This document shows positions 7,890 to 18,400 of a stretch of 64,000 nt of DNA, one piece after another. The stretch spans positions 1,118,001-1,182,000 of the forward strand of contig NZ_AP021903.1 of the NCBI RefSeq assembly GCF_018326005.1, written 5' to 3'. The notes under the pieces are model-generated. The model made no database searches. It was not told where the DNA came from and saw only the letters and a program-made list of their open reading frames with translations. A program made the position numbers and the translations under genes. Numbering within the stretch: the first letter of the stretch is position 1; each line of letters starts with the position of its first letter. Source of the DNA: Pseudomonas sp. Seg1. Its GTDB lineage: Bacteria; Pseudomonadota; Gammaproteobacteria; Pseudomonadales; Pseudomonadaceae.

Positions 7890-8513
7890 CTACTCCTTGT
7901 ACCTTCTATCGATCATGAACTCCGGAAATCTCCAGTTTGGTCCCGGAATGGCGACAGCCACGTTGCCCTCAGCCAATACGCCTTCATGAAATAACTCCTC
8001 GTACGTTTTACACAGTTCTCCGCGCGCGATGACTTCAAATCGATAACGCCCGAACAATGTATCGATGGAGGGAAATGCCAAACCGATAGCCAAAACTGAT
8101 AGCAAGTCTTTGAGACTTTCTTGCCTGACAGCTTGTTCCAGTTTTGCAATCGAGCTCTTCGATCCGCTGACGCATTCAAATGCTTTCAGTTCCTGCTTTT
8201 TCGCAGCGTCAATTGCGTCGGCTGTATAGCGCAATGCCTCGTCGTTGCTCAGTTTGAATTCTTCAAGTGTGGCCGAATGGATGTTATTCCAAAGGGACGG
8301 ATTACTCTTGGGAATGTAGTCGTCAGCGATTCCCAACGCTCTGAATCGCTCCATCATTCGAAGTGCATGCGCGTAGAACCGGCGATCGGTATCAGTCGTC
8401 TCAAGCTTGCCTTCCAAAATGGCATGAAGGCGTTGAATCATGACGAGGTCGGCAGCAGCCCCTTTTCTTTCGATTGTTGTTGCCGCTCCTTCAACAAGAT
8501 TTGGTTCCAGCAT
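7890..8513 (-). CDS. Hypothetical protein, 207 residues
   Basis: I do not recognise this protein. It is soluble, with a helix-rich N-terminal half and no signal peptide. A hydrophobic stretch LLSVLAIGLAFPSIDTLFG lies at about residues 138-156, and aromatic residues are enriched near the C-terminus. Base composition is visibly more AT-rich than the flanking genes and codon use includes many rarer Pseudomonas codons, which suggests transfer. The Shine-Dalgarno upstream of ATG 8511-8513 is weak. It converges on the SDR gene. No partner gene is clear on the same strand. Confidence 0.6.
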   Translation of the reverse strand: MLEPNLVEGAATTIERKGAAADLVMIQRLHAILEGKLETTDTDRRFYAHALRMMERFRALGIADDYIPKSNPSLWNNIHSATLEEFKLSNDEALRYTADAIDAAKKQELKAFECVSGSKSSIAKLEQAVRQESLKDLLSVLAIGLAFPSIDTLFGRYRFEVIARGELCKTYEELFHEGVLAEGNVAVAIPGPNWRFPEFMIDRRYKE

Positions 8514-8735
8514 TGTTTTACTCGCTGCAAGTGATTCGGTTTTTACGGAGCGATTAACCTACATCAGCTTTCGAACGGACATATCTGCATCGTTCGTGAG
8601 TAATGAGCTGCTTAGTTGTATGAATAATCGTGAGCGCGATTTGATCGCTTGGGATTGGAAGATCAAAAAGAGATTTCCTACAGATAGGAGCATCTTCCCG
8701 ACGATTACAAGTGAGACGGGTAAAACGGCGCCCAT

Positions 8736-8763
8736 AAAAAAGGCCGCTGCAAACGCAGCGGCC
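8736..8763 (-). terminator. Strong minus-strand intrinsic terminator
   Basis: A perfect 9-bp GC-rich stem (GGCCGCTGC with a 4-base loop) is followed, on the minus strand, by six T. It should end a transcript coming from the right, yet no recognisable gene lies between it and about 9180 on that strand apart from very small frames. Confidence 0.85.
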
Positions 8764-8837
8764 AAGGTAAGACGTTGGATCAAGGAGCTACAAATCAACG
8801 TCAGTGAACACCAGGGTGATAAACCGAAATATTCGAT

Positions 8838-8966
8838 TCATCTGAAATCTTTCAGCAATGGCCTGAATTGCTCGAAGGCCTGTGCATCATGCTTTACGGC
8901 GTGTCCCGTGAAAGCCCGCTCAGAATACGGTTTCAAGCCTGTAGGAAAAATACCGATTCCAGACAT
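8838..8966 (-). CDS. Possible small protein, 42 residues, or gene remnant
   Basis: A 42-codon minus-strand frame (MSGIGIFPTG... ending FRPLLKDFR) stops 75 bp before the strong terminator at 8736-8763. Its stop overlaps the start of a 17-codon frame (ATGA). No good Shine-Dalgarno is visible, and an in-frame stop lies three codons upstream of the ATG. It may be a real small gene, the tail of a decayed gene, or chance. I report it because it is the only candidate I see for what the terminator ends. Confidence 0.25.
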   Translation of the reverse strand: MSGIGIFPTGLKPYSERAFTGHAVKHDAQAFEQFRPLLKDFR

Positions 8967-9182
8967 GCACTGTTACGGGGCATGCAACAGTCATCCTGCA
9001 TCAACGGCCTCATGCGCTTGATTGATGATCCTCCATCCAGCCGATCCATGGCCGGCGCAAAGCCCCGGGCCGCAAGGGCATTCATCCCTTCGGGCGACAA
9101 TGCGAATACCTCCTTGGTGCGCTTATCGACCCCGTCGTGCGGCAGTAGGGTGGGGCCTTCTGTCACTCACCGGGGAAGACGC

Positions 9183-10976
9183 ATGACAACAAAAACAATG
9201 CGCGCCATCTTCACACCGCAGGCGCTGGCAGCCGCGGTGGCTCTGGGTTGCTGCGCTCAGGCGCAAGCGGTTGCGTTCAACATTGGCGAAATCGAGGGCA
9301 CGTTCGATTCGTCGCTGTCGGTCGGCGCGAGTTGGGGGATGCGCGATGCCGACAAGTCGCTGGTCGGCACGGTCAACGGTGGTACCGGGCAATCCTCGAC
9401 CGGTGATGACGGACGCCTGAACTTCAAGAAGGGCGAAACCTTCTCGAAAATCGTCAAAGGCATCCACGACCTCGAGTTGAAGTACGGCGATACCGGCGTG
9501 TTTGTCCGTGGCAAGTATTGGTACGACTTCGAACTCAAGGACGAAGACCGCGAGTTCAAACCGATCAGCGACAAGGGCCGCAAGGAAGGTGCGAAGTCCT
9601 CCGGCGCGCAGATTCTCGATGCCTTCGTCTATCACAACTACTCCATCGCCGATTTGCCGGGCACCGTACGCGCGGGCAAACAGGTGGTGAGTTGGGGCGA
9701 AAGTACCTTCATCGGCAACTCGATCAACAGCATCAACCCGATCGACGTTTCGGCGTTTCGTCGACCCGGCGCGGAGATCAAGGAAGGCCTGATTCCGGTG
9801 AACATGTTGTTCGGCTCGCAAGGCCTCACCGATCAACTCACTGTTGAAGGCTTCTATCAATTGGAGTGGGACCAGACCGTTCTCGATAACTGCGGCACCT
9901 TCTTTGGCGTCGACGTTGCAGCGGACGGTTGCAATAACGGTTACACCGTCGGCAACCCGGCGATTGCGCCGCTGGTGCCATTGACCACTGCGTTTGGCCA
10001 AGGCATCCAAGTGACCCGCGAAGGCGTGGTCATCCCCCGTGGCGGCGACCGCGATGCGCGGGATTCCGGGCAGTGGGGCACGGCGTTACGCTGGCTCGGC
10101 GACGATACCGAATACGGCCTGTACTTCATGAATTACCACAGCCGCACGCCGACCGTGGGCACCACCACGGCAGGGCTTTCGACCCTCGCGGCATTGCCGG
10201 GCATGGTCGGCATTGCCAACGGCTTGGCACCCGGTAGCGGTTCGGGCCTGGCGCAAAGCGTGATGCTTGGGCGCGGTGGGTATTACCTGGAATACCCCGA
10301 AGACATTCGCCTGTACGGCGCGAGCTTCTCCACCACCCTGCCCACCGGCACTGCATGGACCGGTGAGATCAGCTACCGCCCCAATGCTCCGGTGCAGGTC
10401 AACACCAACGACCTGACGCTGGCGCTGCTCAACCCGATTGCCGGCGGTACGGCGTCGCCGATCGCGACAACTCCGGGTTCCGACAACAAAGGTTATCGAC
10501 GCAAAGAGGTCACGCAAATCCAGAGCACCCTCACGCACTTCTTCGATCAGGTGTGGGGCGCCCAACGACTGACGTTGGTTGGCGAAGCCGCGGTGGTACG
10601 GGTCGGTGGTCTGGAGTCGCGCAGCAAGCTGCGTTATGGCCGTGACTCGGTGTACGGCCAGTACGGTTTCGGTGGCGACACTGACGGTTTTGTCACCTCG
10701 ACCTCGTGGGGCTACCGTGCCCGGGCGATCCTTGATTACGCCAACGTGATCGGCGGGATCAACCTCAAACCCAACCTGTCGTGGTCGCACGACGTCGCCG
10801 GCTACGGTCCCAACGGCCTGTTCAACGAAGGCGCGAAAGCCATCAGCGTCGGCGTCGATGCCGACTACCGCAACACCTACACCGCGAGCCTCAGCTACAC
10901 CGACTTTTTCGGCGGCGATTACAACGTCCTCGAAGACCGTGACTTCGTCGCTCTGAGCTTCGGCGTGAACTTCTGA
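9183..10976 (+). CDS. DUF1302 family outer-membrane protein
   Basis: A 597-residue exported protein. A signal peptide of about 30 residues ends near AQAQAVAF. The rest is Gly- and aromatic-rich with alternating beta-strand patterns and a terminal Phe (LSFGVNF), which fits an outer-membrane beta-barrel. It matches the DUF1302 family, usually found with DUF1329 partners in gene sets for uptake or metabolism of hydrophobic compounds. The start is ATG 9183, preceded by GGGGAAG; longer in-frame starts to 8868 would bury the signal peptide. It is 23 bp upstream of the DUF1329 gene, so a two-gene operon is likely. The MalT-type regulator downstream is a plausible controller. Confidence 0.85.
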   Translation: MTTKTMRAIFTPQALAAAVALGCCAQAQAVAFNIGEIEGTFDSSLSVGASWGMRDADKSLVGTVNGGTGQSSTGDDGRLNFKKGETFSKIVKGIHDLELKYGDTGVFVRGKYWYDFELKDEDREFKPISDKGRKEGAKSSGAQILDAFVYHNYSIADLPGTVRAGKQVVSWGESTFIGNSINSINPIDVSAFRRPGAEIKEGLIPVNMLFGSQGLTDQLTVEGFYQLEWDQTVLDNCGTFFGVDVAADGCNNGYTVGNPAIAPLVPLTTAFGQGIQVTREGVVIPRGGDRDARDSGQWGTALRWLGDDTEYGLYFMNYHSRTPTVGTTTAGLSTLAALPGMVGIANGLAPGSGSGLAQSVMLGRGGYYLEYPEDIRLYGASFSTTLPTGTAWTGEISYRPNAPVQVNTNDLTLALLNPIAGGTASPIATTPGSDNKGYRRKEVTQIQSTLTHFFDQVWGAQRLTLVGEAAVVRVGGLESRSKLRYGRDSVYGQYGFGGDTDGFVTSTSWGYRARAILDYANVIGGINLKPNLSWSHDVAGYGPNGLFNEGAKAISVGVDADYRNTYTASLSYTDFFGGDYNVLEDRDFVALSFGVNF

Positions 10977-10999
10977 TCTGCCCGAGAAGGATGAAAGCA

Positions 11000-12367
11000 A
11001 TGCGCAAAATGATTCTGCAATGCGGTGTGCTGGCCCTGAGTCTGTTGGCGGCCAACGTGATGGCGGCGGTGTCGCCGGATGAGGCAAACAAACTCGGCAC
11101 CAGCCTGACCCCGCTCGGCGCCGAGAAGGCCGGCAACGCTGACGGCTCGATTCCGGCCTGGACCGGTGGCATCCCGAAAAACGCCGGAGCGGTAGACAGC
11201 AAAGGCTTCCTGGCTGACCCGTTCGCCAATGAAAAACCGCTGTTCACCATCACTGCGGCCAATGTCGATCAGTACAAGAGCAAACTCTCCGACGGCCAGG
11301 TGGCGATGTTCAAACGCTACCCGGAAACCTACAAGATCCCGGTCTATCCAACCCACCGCACCGTCGCCGTGCCGGCGGAAATCTACGAGTCGGCCAAGCG
11401 CAGCGCGCTCAATGTCACCAGTATCAATGACGGCAACGGCCTGGCCAATTTCACCGGCAATCGCTATTACGCTTTCCCGATTCCGAAGAACGGCGTGGAG
11501 GTATTGTGGAACCACATCACTCGTTACCACGGCGGTAATCTGCGCCGCATCATCACCCAGGTAACGCCGCAGACCAATGGCAGCTACACGCCGATTCGCT
11601 TCGAAGAAGAAATCGCCGTGCCGCAACTGATGAAGGACCTCGACCCGGAAAAAGCCGCCAACGTACTGACCTTCTTCAAGCAATCGGTGACGGCGCCGGC
11701 GCGTCTGGCCGGTAACGTGCTGCTGGTGCACGAGACACTCGATCAAGTAAAGGAACCGCGTCTGGCGTGGATCTACAACGCCGGTCAGCGTCGGGTTCGG
11801 CGTGCCCCGCAAGTGGCGTATGACGGGCCGGGCACGGCGGCGGATGGCCTGCGCACCTCGGACAACTTCGACATGTTCTCCGGAGCCCCGGATCGCTACG
11901 ACTGGAAATTGGTCGGCAAAAAGGAAATGTACATTCCGTACAACAGCTACAAACTCGATTCGCCGAAACTCAAGTACGACGACATCGTCAAGGCTGGCCA
12001 CATCAACCAGGACCTGACCCGCTATGAACTGCACCGGGTCTGGGAGGTGATCGGCACGGTCAAACCGAGCGAGCGGCACATCTACGCCAAGCGCCACATG
12101 TACATCGACGAAGACAGCTGGCAGGTCGCACTGGCGGACCATTACGACGGTCGCGGGCAACTGTGGCGCGTCGCCGAAGGTCACGCGCAGTACTACTACG
12201 ATCACCAGGCGCAGGCCTACACCCTCGAAGCGCTCTACGACATCATCGCCGGCCGCTACATTGCCTTGGGGATGAAGAACGAAGAGAAGCACAGTTTCGA
12301 GTTCGGCTTCGAAGCCAAGGCTGCCGACTACACACCATCGGCCCTGCGCGCAGAGGGTGTGCGGTAA
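11000..12367 (+). CDS. DUF1329 family exported protein
   Basis: A 455-residue secreted protein. The signal peptide (MRKMILQCGVLALSLLAANVMA) is cleaved near residue 22. The mature part is a beta-rich DUF1329 domain with the typical AEKAGNADGSIPAWTGG opening and a KRHMYIDEDSW segment near the C-terminus. The family resembles outer-membrane lipoprotein-sorting (LolB-like) folds. ATG 11000 is favoured because the Shine-Dalgarno GAGAAGG ends at 10990, nine bases before it. An ATG at 10991 directly abuts that site. It is paired with the DUF1302 barrel protein and followed by a terminator. Confidence 0.85.
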   Translation: MRKMILQCGVLALSLLAANVMAAVSPDEANKLGTSLTPLGAEKAGNADGSIPAWTGGIPKNAGAVDSKGFLADPFANEKPLFTITAANVDQYKSKLSDGQVAMFKRYPETYKIPVYPTHRTVAVPAEIYESAKRSALNVTSINDGNGLANFTGNRYYAFPIPKNGVEVLWNHITRYHGGNLRRIITQVTPQTNGSYTPIRFEEEIAVPQLMKDLDPEKAANVLTFFKQSVTAPARLAGNVLLVHETLDQVKEPRLAWIYNAGQRRVRRAPQVAYDGPGTAADGLRTSDNFDMFSGAPDRYDWKLVGKKEMYIPYNSYKLDSPKLKYDDIVKAGHINQDLTRYELHRVWEVIGTVKPSERHIYAKRHMYIDEDSWQVALADHYDGRGQLWRVAEGHAQYYYDHQAQAYTLEALYDIIAGRYIALGMKNEEKHSFEFGFEAKAADYTPSALRAEGVR

Positions 12368-12390
12368 CGGATCAGATACATCAGCCGTAC

Positions 12391-12418
12391 AAAAGGCGAC
12401 CGCATGCTCGCCTCTTTT
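12391..12418 (+). terminator. Intrinsic terminator after DUF1329 gene
   Basis: The stem AGGCGA/TCGCCT with an 8-base loop is followed by CTTTTA and preceded by AAAA, so it may work in both directions. It separates the DUF1302/DUF1329 pair from the regulator gene. Confidence 0.7.
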
Positions 12419-12506
12419 ATGGCCGCCAATCAGCGTGCTGAATACTCGTCAACAAGCTGCCGGGAGAGGGCTAGGGTGAGCCCACAACTATAAAAAGGCT
12501 CGCCCG

Positions 12507-15062
12507 ATGACCGCCATGACGCCGTGTCTGGATCGCCCCGGATTCTTGCCCAGACTGTCCTCCCATCACCAACCCCGCGCACGGTTGAGCGAGCCATTGC
12601 TTGAATCGATGGCGCGGGTCAGGCTGATCTGCGCACCTGCGGGCAGTGGCAAGAGTGCGCTGCTTGCCGAGTGCCTGCTGCAGGCGCCGCAACACTGCGA
12701 AGTCTGCTGGTTGCCGCTGGCGGGGGCAGCATCGGGTGTCAGCGAATTTTGTCTGCGCCTGGCGCAGGCGTTGGAGCTGGCCGATACAACGGAGTCCGCT
12801 CTGGTCGCGGCGCTGAGTCGCTGGTCGAGGCCGACCTGGCTGTTTATCGATGACTACTGCCGGTTGCCCGATTGCGCGCTGGATGCATTGCTTGATCGCT
12901 TGCTGACGGTCAGCAGCCCGGCCTTGATCTGGTGGATCGGCACGCGTCGACGCCCGCCATGCAACTGGCCTCGTCTACTGCTCGATGATGAATTGTACGA
13001 GTGCGAAAGCTCGACGCTGGCGTTCACCCAAACAGAAATCACCCATGCGTTGAAGCACCTGCCCGCCGGGCAGGCCGGCGACCTGGCCGCGCGAATCACC
13101 CAGCGAACCGCTGGCTGGTGCGCCGGGGTGCGCATGGCGCTGTTGCGCAAATGCGATTGGTCACAGACAACAGAACCGCAGCAACGCATCGATACACTGC
13201 TCGACTACCTGCAACATGAACTCTTCACTGGCCTCACGCCGGACCTGACCGAAGTCTGGCGCGTGCTCGCACAAATGCCGCGCTTCAATGTGCAACTGTG
13301 CGAGCACCTTTTCGGCGCCGGGGAGGGGGCTTTACACCTGCGCACATTGCAAATGCTTGGCTGCTTTATTGAGCCCTGGAATGACTCCGCGGACTGGTTG
13401 CAGATTTTCCCGCCGCTGTCTCGCGTCGTGCGCGAGGAGCATTGGCCGTCGCGCCGTACATGGCATCGACGTGCCTGTCAGTGGTTCAGTTCCGCACGGG
13501 ATTGGCGCTCGGCATTTGAGCAGGCGTTACTGGCTGAAGAATACGAAGCTGCCGTCAGCCTGCTGCAGCACTTCAGTTTCGAGCAATTGTTTGAAGAGCA
13601 AACGGTGGTGTTGTTGGTGCGACTGCACGAGCAACACGCGGGGGAGTTGACCCTGAGCACCCCTCAACTGGTCGGGCTGATTACCGCAGCGTTGCTCTTT
13701 GCGGGTCGTTTCGAGCACGCAGCGAAATGCATCGGGCATCTGGGGCGGTTCATGCCGCAGCCTTCGCCAGCGCTTGAGCGCCAGTTGATTTCGCGTTGGC
13801 AAACGTTGCAAGGCTGGTTAATGCACCTGGAAGGGCGGATGGAGGCCGCTCATGAACACTTTGCGCAAGCGCTGGAGGTCCTCGATCTCGAGAATTGGAT
13901 CGCTCGGGTGATGTGTTTGTCAGGGTTGACCCAACAGGCCCTGTTGCGCGGGGAGCTGGATCTGGCTCATGCGTTGAATCGCCGGGCGTTGTGTCTGGCG
14001 CGGGCTCAAGGCTCGCTGGTTTTCGAAGCACTGCTTGAACTCGATCACGGACAATTACTCGAGCAGCGCGGCGCGGCGCCTCGTGCTGAAAGCCTGCTGG
14101 CGGGCGTGCATGATTTGCTCGCCAGCCAGCCGAACCGCCTGAGTCCCTTGCTGGGACGGATTGCCTTGCGTCGCGGGCGTCTTGCGCTGAGTCAGGGGCT
14201 GGATGTCTCGGCGGCGGAGTTTTTTCAGTCCGGGCTGGACGATTGCAAACGCAATCAAGACAAGCGGGTTTTGTATGGCTATCTGGGAATGGCGCAACTC
14301 GCTGCCAACGGGGCGGATTATCAAAAGGCGTTCGCATGGCTGCGTGACGCGGAGCGTTTGATGCAGCAGCGGCAGATTCCGGAAACGGTTTATCGGGGTG
14401 TGCTGTTACAAATCAGCAGCCTGTTCTGGTTACAGCAAGGACGTCCCGAGCTGGCATGCGAGGCAACGACACGCCTGCTACGGCACTATCAAGGATCGAA
14501 CGCCTTGCAGGCGCCCCCCGCAACACTTGAATTGATTCCACGGATTGAATATTTGCTGATCCTTGCGCAAGTGGGTCTGCGCACAGCGCACAATCCGCTC
14601 GGCCGCCTCCAGCGTTTGCTGGAGGCGGCGCATCAACGCAAAATGTTTTCGCTGGAAGCCGACCTTCAATTGGCGTTGGCCGAGGTTGCCTTTGTGCAAG
14701 GCGATCAGCCTATGGCGCGGCGTCACTTACAGCAGGGGCTGGAACTGACCAGTCATCACTGTTTGCATCAGGCGTCGCGCGAACTGCAACTGCGCCAGCC
14801 CGGGCTGATGAAAGTGCTGGATAACGAGCCACTGAAATCGACCGGTGCCAATCCCCTCAATGGTAGTGGTCTGCTCAGCCTCCGTGAACTGGAAGTTTTA
14901 GGCCTGATCGCCAAGGGATATTCCAATCAACAAATTGCAGATCAACTGTTTATTTCTCTACATACGGTAAAAACCCACGCCAGACGCATACATGGGAAGT
15001 TAGGTGCCGCACGGCGAACTCAAGCGGTCGCGAGTGCCAAGTCGTTGGGTATGGTGTTCTAG
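12507..15062 (+). CDS. MalT-type LuxR-family ATP-dependent regulator
   Basis: An 851-residue STAND-type regulator. The N-terminal NTPase contains Walker A APAGSGKSAL at about residues 37-46 and a Walker B-like WLFIDDY near 112. The long middle region of helical TPR-like repeats ends in a LuxR/GerE HTH (LSLRELEVLGLIAKGYSNQQ, residues ~790-850). Such proteins are switched on by a small-molecule inducer and ATP. Its place behind the DUF1302/DUF1329 operon, on the same strand but after a terminator, suggests that it regulates those genes. ATG 12516 is an alternative start. Confidence 0.88.
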   Translation: MTAMTPCLDRPGFLPRLSSHHQPRARLSEPLLESMARVRLICAPAGSGKSALLAECLLQAPQHCEVCWLPLAGAASGVSEFCLRLAQALELADTTESALVAALSRWSRPTWLFIDDYCRLPDCALDALLDRLLTVSSPALIWWIGTRRRPPCNWPRLLLDDELYECESSTLAFTQTEITHALKHLPAGQAGDLAARITQRTAGWCAGVRMALLRKCDWSQTTEPQQRIDTLLDYLQHELFTGLTPDLTEVWRVLAQMPRFNVQLCEHLFGAGEGALHLRTLQMLGCFIEPWNDSADWLQIFPPLSRVVREEHWPSRRTWHRRACQWFSSARDWRSAFEQALLAEEYEAAVSLLQHFSFEQLFEEQTVVLLVRLHEQHAGELTLSTPQLVGLITAALLFAGRFEHAAKCIGHLGRFMPQPSPALERQLISRWQTLQGWLMHLEGRMEAAHEHFAQALEVLDLENWIARVMCLSGLTQQALLRGELDLAHALNRRALCLARAQGSLVFEALLELDHGQLLEQRGAAPRAESLLAGVHDLLASQPNRLSPLLGRIALRRGRLALSQGLDVSAAEFFQSGLDDCKRNQDKRVLYGYLGMAQLAANGADYQKAFAWLRDAERLMQQRQIPETVYRGVLLQISSLFWLQQGRPELACEATTRLLRHYQGSNALQAPPATLELIPRIEYLLILAQVGLRTAHNPLGRLQRLLEAAHQRKMFSLEADLQLALAEVAFVQGDQPMARRHLQQGLELTSHHCLHQASRELQLRQPGLMKVLDNEPLKSTGANPLNGSGLLSLRELEVLGLIAKGYSNQQIADQLFISLHTVKTHARRIHGKLGAARRTQAVASAKSLGMVF

Positions 15063-15480
15063 CATTGTTGTTATATGCAGTCTTCAGCAGTGGTTCGAAA
15101 TCAGTGTCTGTTTGAGCCGCTAATGCTTCGGTTTCAAGAGGTTGTTGAATTTTTTCGTAACAGCCAATCGTCTAAGGCGACTGCTTCGTGCGAGGCTGAA
15201 ACATAAAGTGCTGAATGATTTGGGCGCTCACGTGTGAAGTATTTCGAGAAAATTGGATGTAATGGTCAGGGCTAAGGTGCTCATTGGTTTTAAATTTATG
15301 GTGATATCGGTATGTAAAATAATTGATTCAGTTTGTTTGTTCTGTGATTCGGTCCGGGTAATGTACAAGATTGGAAAAGTATTCCGAGTATCTTTTCGGG
15401 AAGTCCCTGGCTTAGTTTGAATTAGCGAAGCAGATGTCATTCTGATGTTTGTAAGTGTCAAACTGAGAAGGTATGTTTAA
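15063..15480. other. AT-rich intergenic stretch before the toxin-like gene
   Basis: About 420 bp with much higher AT content than the rest of the window. I find no credible gene. It probably contains the promoter of the large gene at 15481, whose start follows GAGAAGG. The composition marks the left edge of an acquired segment. Confidence 0.6.
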
Positions 15481-18400
15481 ATGGAAGTTCGTAGTCTTGA
15501 CAATGCTGGATTCGGTAAAGTGGGAGAGGCGCTGGTCGCATTAAAGGGGCCGTTGAACGACATGCCTGCATTCGATGTTGTTTTACGTGCCTGTTTGCAG
15601 CGTGCAGTTGGCGAATTTTTTCAGCAGGCCGATGCGCGCATCATCAATATCAATGTTCGTGGCAATGTCAAGCCGAAGCAAATGGAGCCGGTAGGAAGCC
15701 TGCTTCAAGTGTTAACTGACTGTCTGCAGCGTGGCAGGGCGCCGAAGTATGATGCGCAATATTACGCGATTTATAGTGATCCGATTACAACCAATTCTCG
15801 AGATTTGTTGCCTGCGGTCCCTCTGGCGTCTGTTGAGAAGTTACTGGAACGTCTGTTTCTAAATTTGCCAGACTACTATGTTGCGGTACTGCAAGAGTAT
15901 TGGGCGGGAAAGGACGAAAGTAAGGGGCGTTTTGCAGTTCCGAGAAAAATGACCATGAGCGAACTTCAAGCCTATCTCTTTCTGGATGAGCTTGAAGTTC
16001 TTTCTGATGAGGGCGGTATCAGTCGGGAGGAACTTCAACGTATCCGTTATATGCTTCAGCCGGGCTCGCGCGGTACTTGGTATGGCGTATTTATCGGCAG
16101 CCGGGGAGACGCTTATAATGTGCAGCATTCAATGTTCGCCATCCCACTGGCAGAAGCTATCCGGGATGAACTTATTCCACGGGCGGATACGGCAATCGTA
16201 CTGTACTCCCCGACTCATGGCGTCGAAAGATTCTCCTCCTCTGCTGAAATGCATCGGACGCTTGAGCAACGCCTGTCGTCCGGTGACAGTCGTGAGGTTT
16301 TCCTACAGTCGCTCGCAATCAAGGAACGAGAAAATTTTCCAGTCGTGCCCGAATTCCGTTATTTGAAAGTTGAGGCCGATCTGTTTGCACGCATCAGCGA
16401 TAACGCCATTGAAAAATCCTGCAGTGAAGTTGTTAAACTGCTGGCTCAGTTCACTGATCCTGACTCGAATTATGATGCGGTTGTCGCGTCGGTGACGTCT
16501 GCACAGGCCTTGCCGGATATGCTTGGCCAAGCGAAGTCTCGCCAGGCGGCGCTTGTTCGGCTGGCGCAAAAAAACAGGTGGCCGATCTGGCTGCAGAATG
16601 CCGGTTCAACGAATCAGGAGATTTATGAGGCATTGGAAAAGCGCCTGCTGGAAAGCGAAGTGCAATACCATGAAGTAACAAAGGGGTTCGCCTCGCTCAA
16701 GGACTTTGCAAAAAAAGAAGTGGAGGATTTTATTTCTCCGGGTAAGGACGTTCGGATTGACCCCGATAGCGTCTTCGTCAATGTCCGCCATGTGTTGAAT
16801 GTAACGAATGGTCAAAAGATTGAGACCAAGGAGCGTAAAACGCTCACCCAGGCGTTCATGTACGGCGTGCATGATCAACAAGGTCAATTTGAAATTGCTG
16901 TGGAAAATCAGCCTTACAATCCTAAGTGGACAGCCTCTGAACTGCCTAAGTCGATCAAAGCGTTGAACGTGCGCGTGCGATATAACGACCAAAGGCAAGC
17001 CGTCTACTCTAAACCTGAAGTCTCGCAAGCGCTTCGACAAGTTGAAGGTCGCAGGACGGCTCTGTCGCTATTTAGCGCGGTTCTGCAAAAACAAGTGAGC
17101 CATGATGCCAACGATATGGTTAATCGCTATAACTATGATGACCTGTCTATCATGTCCGGGGGGATCAAGCTTGGTGCTAAGTATCACGCGTTCAAGGAGC
17201 TGAGGTATTTTAAGCGCAAGCTTGATCAAGACTCCCCCATCGTGGTGTATGCGCCGGGTTTTCCAGGCTCGCAAGAGTGGTTCGAATTTGCCCACTTCGG
17301 AGCGTTAAGGAACACGTTATTAAAATGGGTCCAGGACGATGAAGTCTGGGAGTATCTGAAGTCTCAGGCCGTTCTGTCTGATGTAAACAGGATGGTGGCT
17401 GAAGTCACAGGTGATAGTTGGGCCCCACGTTGGATTGGTCAATCGAGTTTTGAATTCCCATTTACTACTGAAGACTACCCGCTGGAAAACGCGGTAAAAA
17501 ATATCCTCAGATGGGAAGCCAAGCAAATAGAAGCTTATACACCTCAGTGGTTCCGGAACGCCTCGGCGGAGGACCAAGGGTTATCCGTTCGATTGCATAC
17601 AGAATTCAAGGCTATTCAAAACGTTGCAAAAGACGATCTGAAAATCGTGCCTTTCAAGGAGTTTGCCCGTGAACTGGTGATGAACACATTCGCCCAGTAC
17701 TGGAGTAGCAAAAAACTCAAGGTTCCAGTCTTTGATCCGAATAATGTCATGGTCAAGATTCATAATGTTCCAGAAATGACGCTCACCGATCTGTTCATCC
17801 AGTGGCATATTTGGCGCAGTGACGTTACGATCTTTGAAAAAATTGTGAGTGTTGTCGTTCCAGGGATCTCCATAGCAATACATGAGTTAAGAGATTACCT
17901 TCGAACTGCCCGGTTCTCCGGTCGTGGTGTAGTAACCGCATTGAATGCACAGGTCATCAATGATCTTATTGATCTGAAGCCCGGCGAACGTTACGACGAG
18001 TATCTTAAATATCAATTCCTCTCGACCCCACGTCGTGCTCTGAAGGAGGTTTGTTATCGAGAGCTGAAGCAGAACGAAATGCTCACTGCAGCGCTTGCCC
18101 AGAAAATCAGGCGCACGATATCCAATGAAGATTTCAGTTGGATTAAAACACTTATCGATGGTCTTGATAGCAATATTCGCGGCACTGATTTTTATACAGT
18201 GGGCGCTGCTGCCGTGCCGGACGAGGGCGTTTATCATTTTACCTTGGAAGGCAAGAAAGTTTACGGTGCTTATATATTTAGCCGCAAATTTAACGGGCGC
18301 CTGCAGTCTATTGTCTATGTGCCGGGAACCCATGACGGGAATGATTACTTCCCTGTCGAACAGTTGTCGACGCGGCTTGGAGACTTCACCTTTGCAGGCC

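Larger units (their letters stand above)
8514..9182. other. Gene-poor AT-richer stretch upstream of the DUF1302 gene
   Basis: Apart from the terminator and the tiny frame described separately, I see no convincing gene. Plus-strand frames here run in phase into the DUF1302 gene but lack start signals, and its own start at 9183 has a good ribosome-binding site. The right-hand part (about 9000-9180) should hold the promoter of the DUF1302/DUF1329 pair. Confidence 0.5.

Noticed and set aside
8559..8798. A 79-codon minus-strand frame with a hydrophobic stretch, just before the 207-residue gene.
   Set aside because: Its alanine-rich part is simply the terminator hairpin at 8736-8763 read as codons.
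15228..15461. A 77-codon minus-strand frame in the AT-rich gap.
   Set aside because: Low complexity with no start site; expected by chance in AT-rich DNA.
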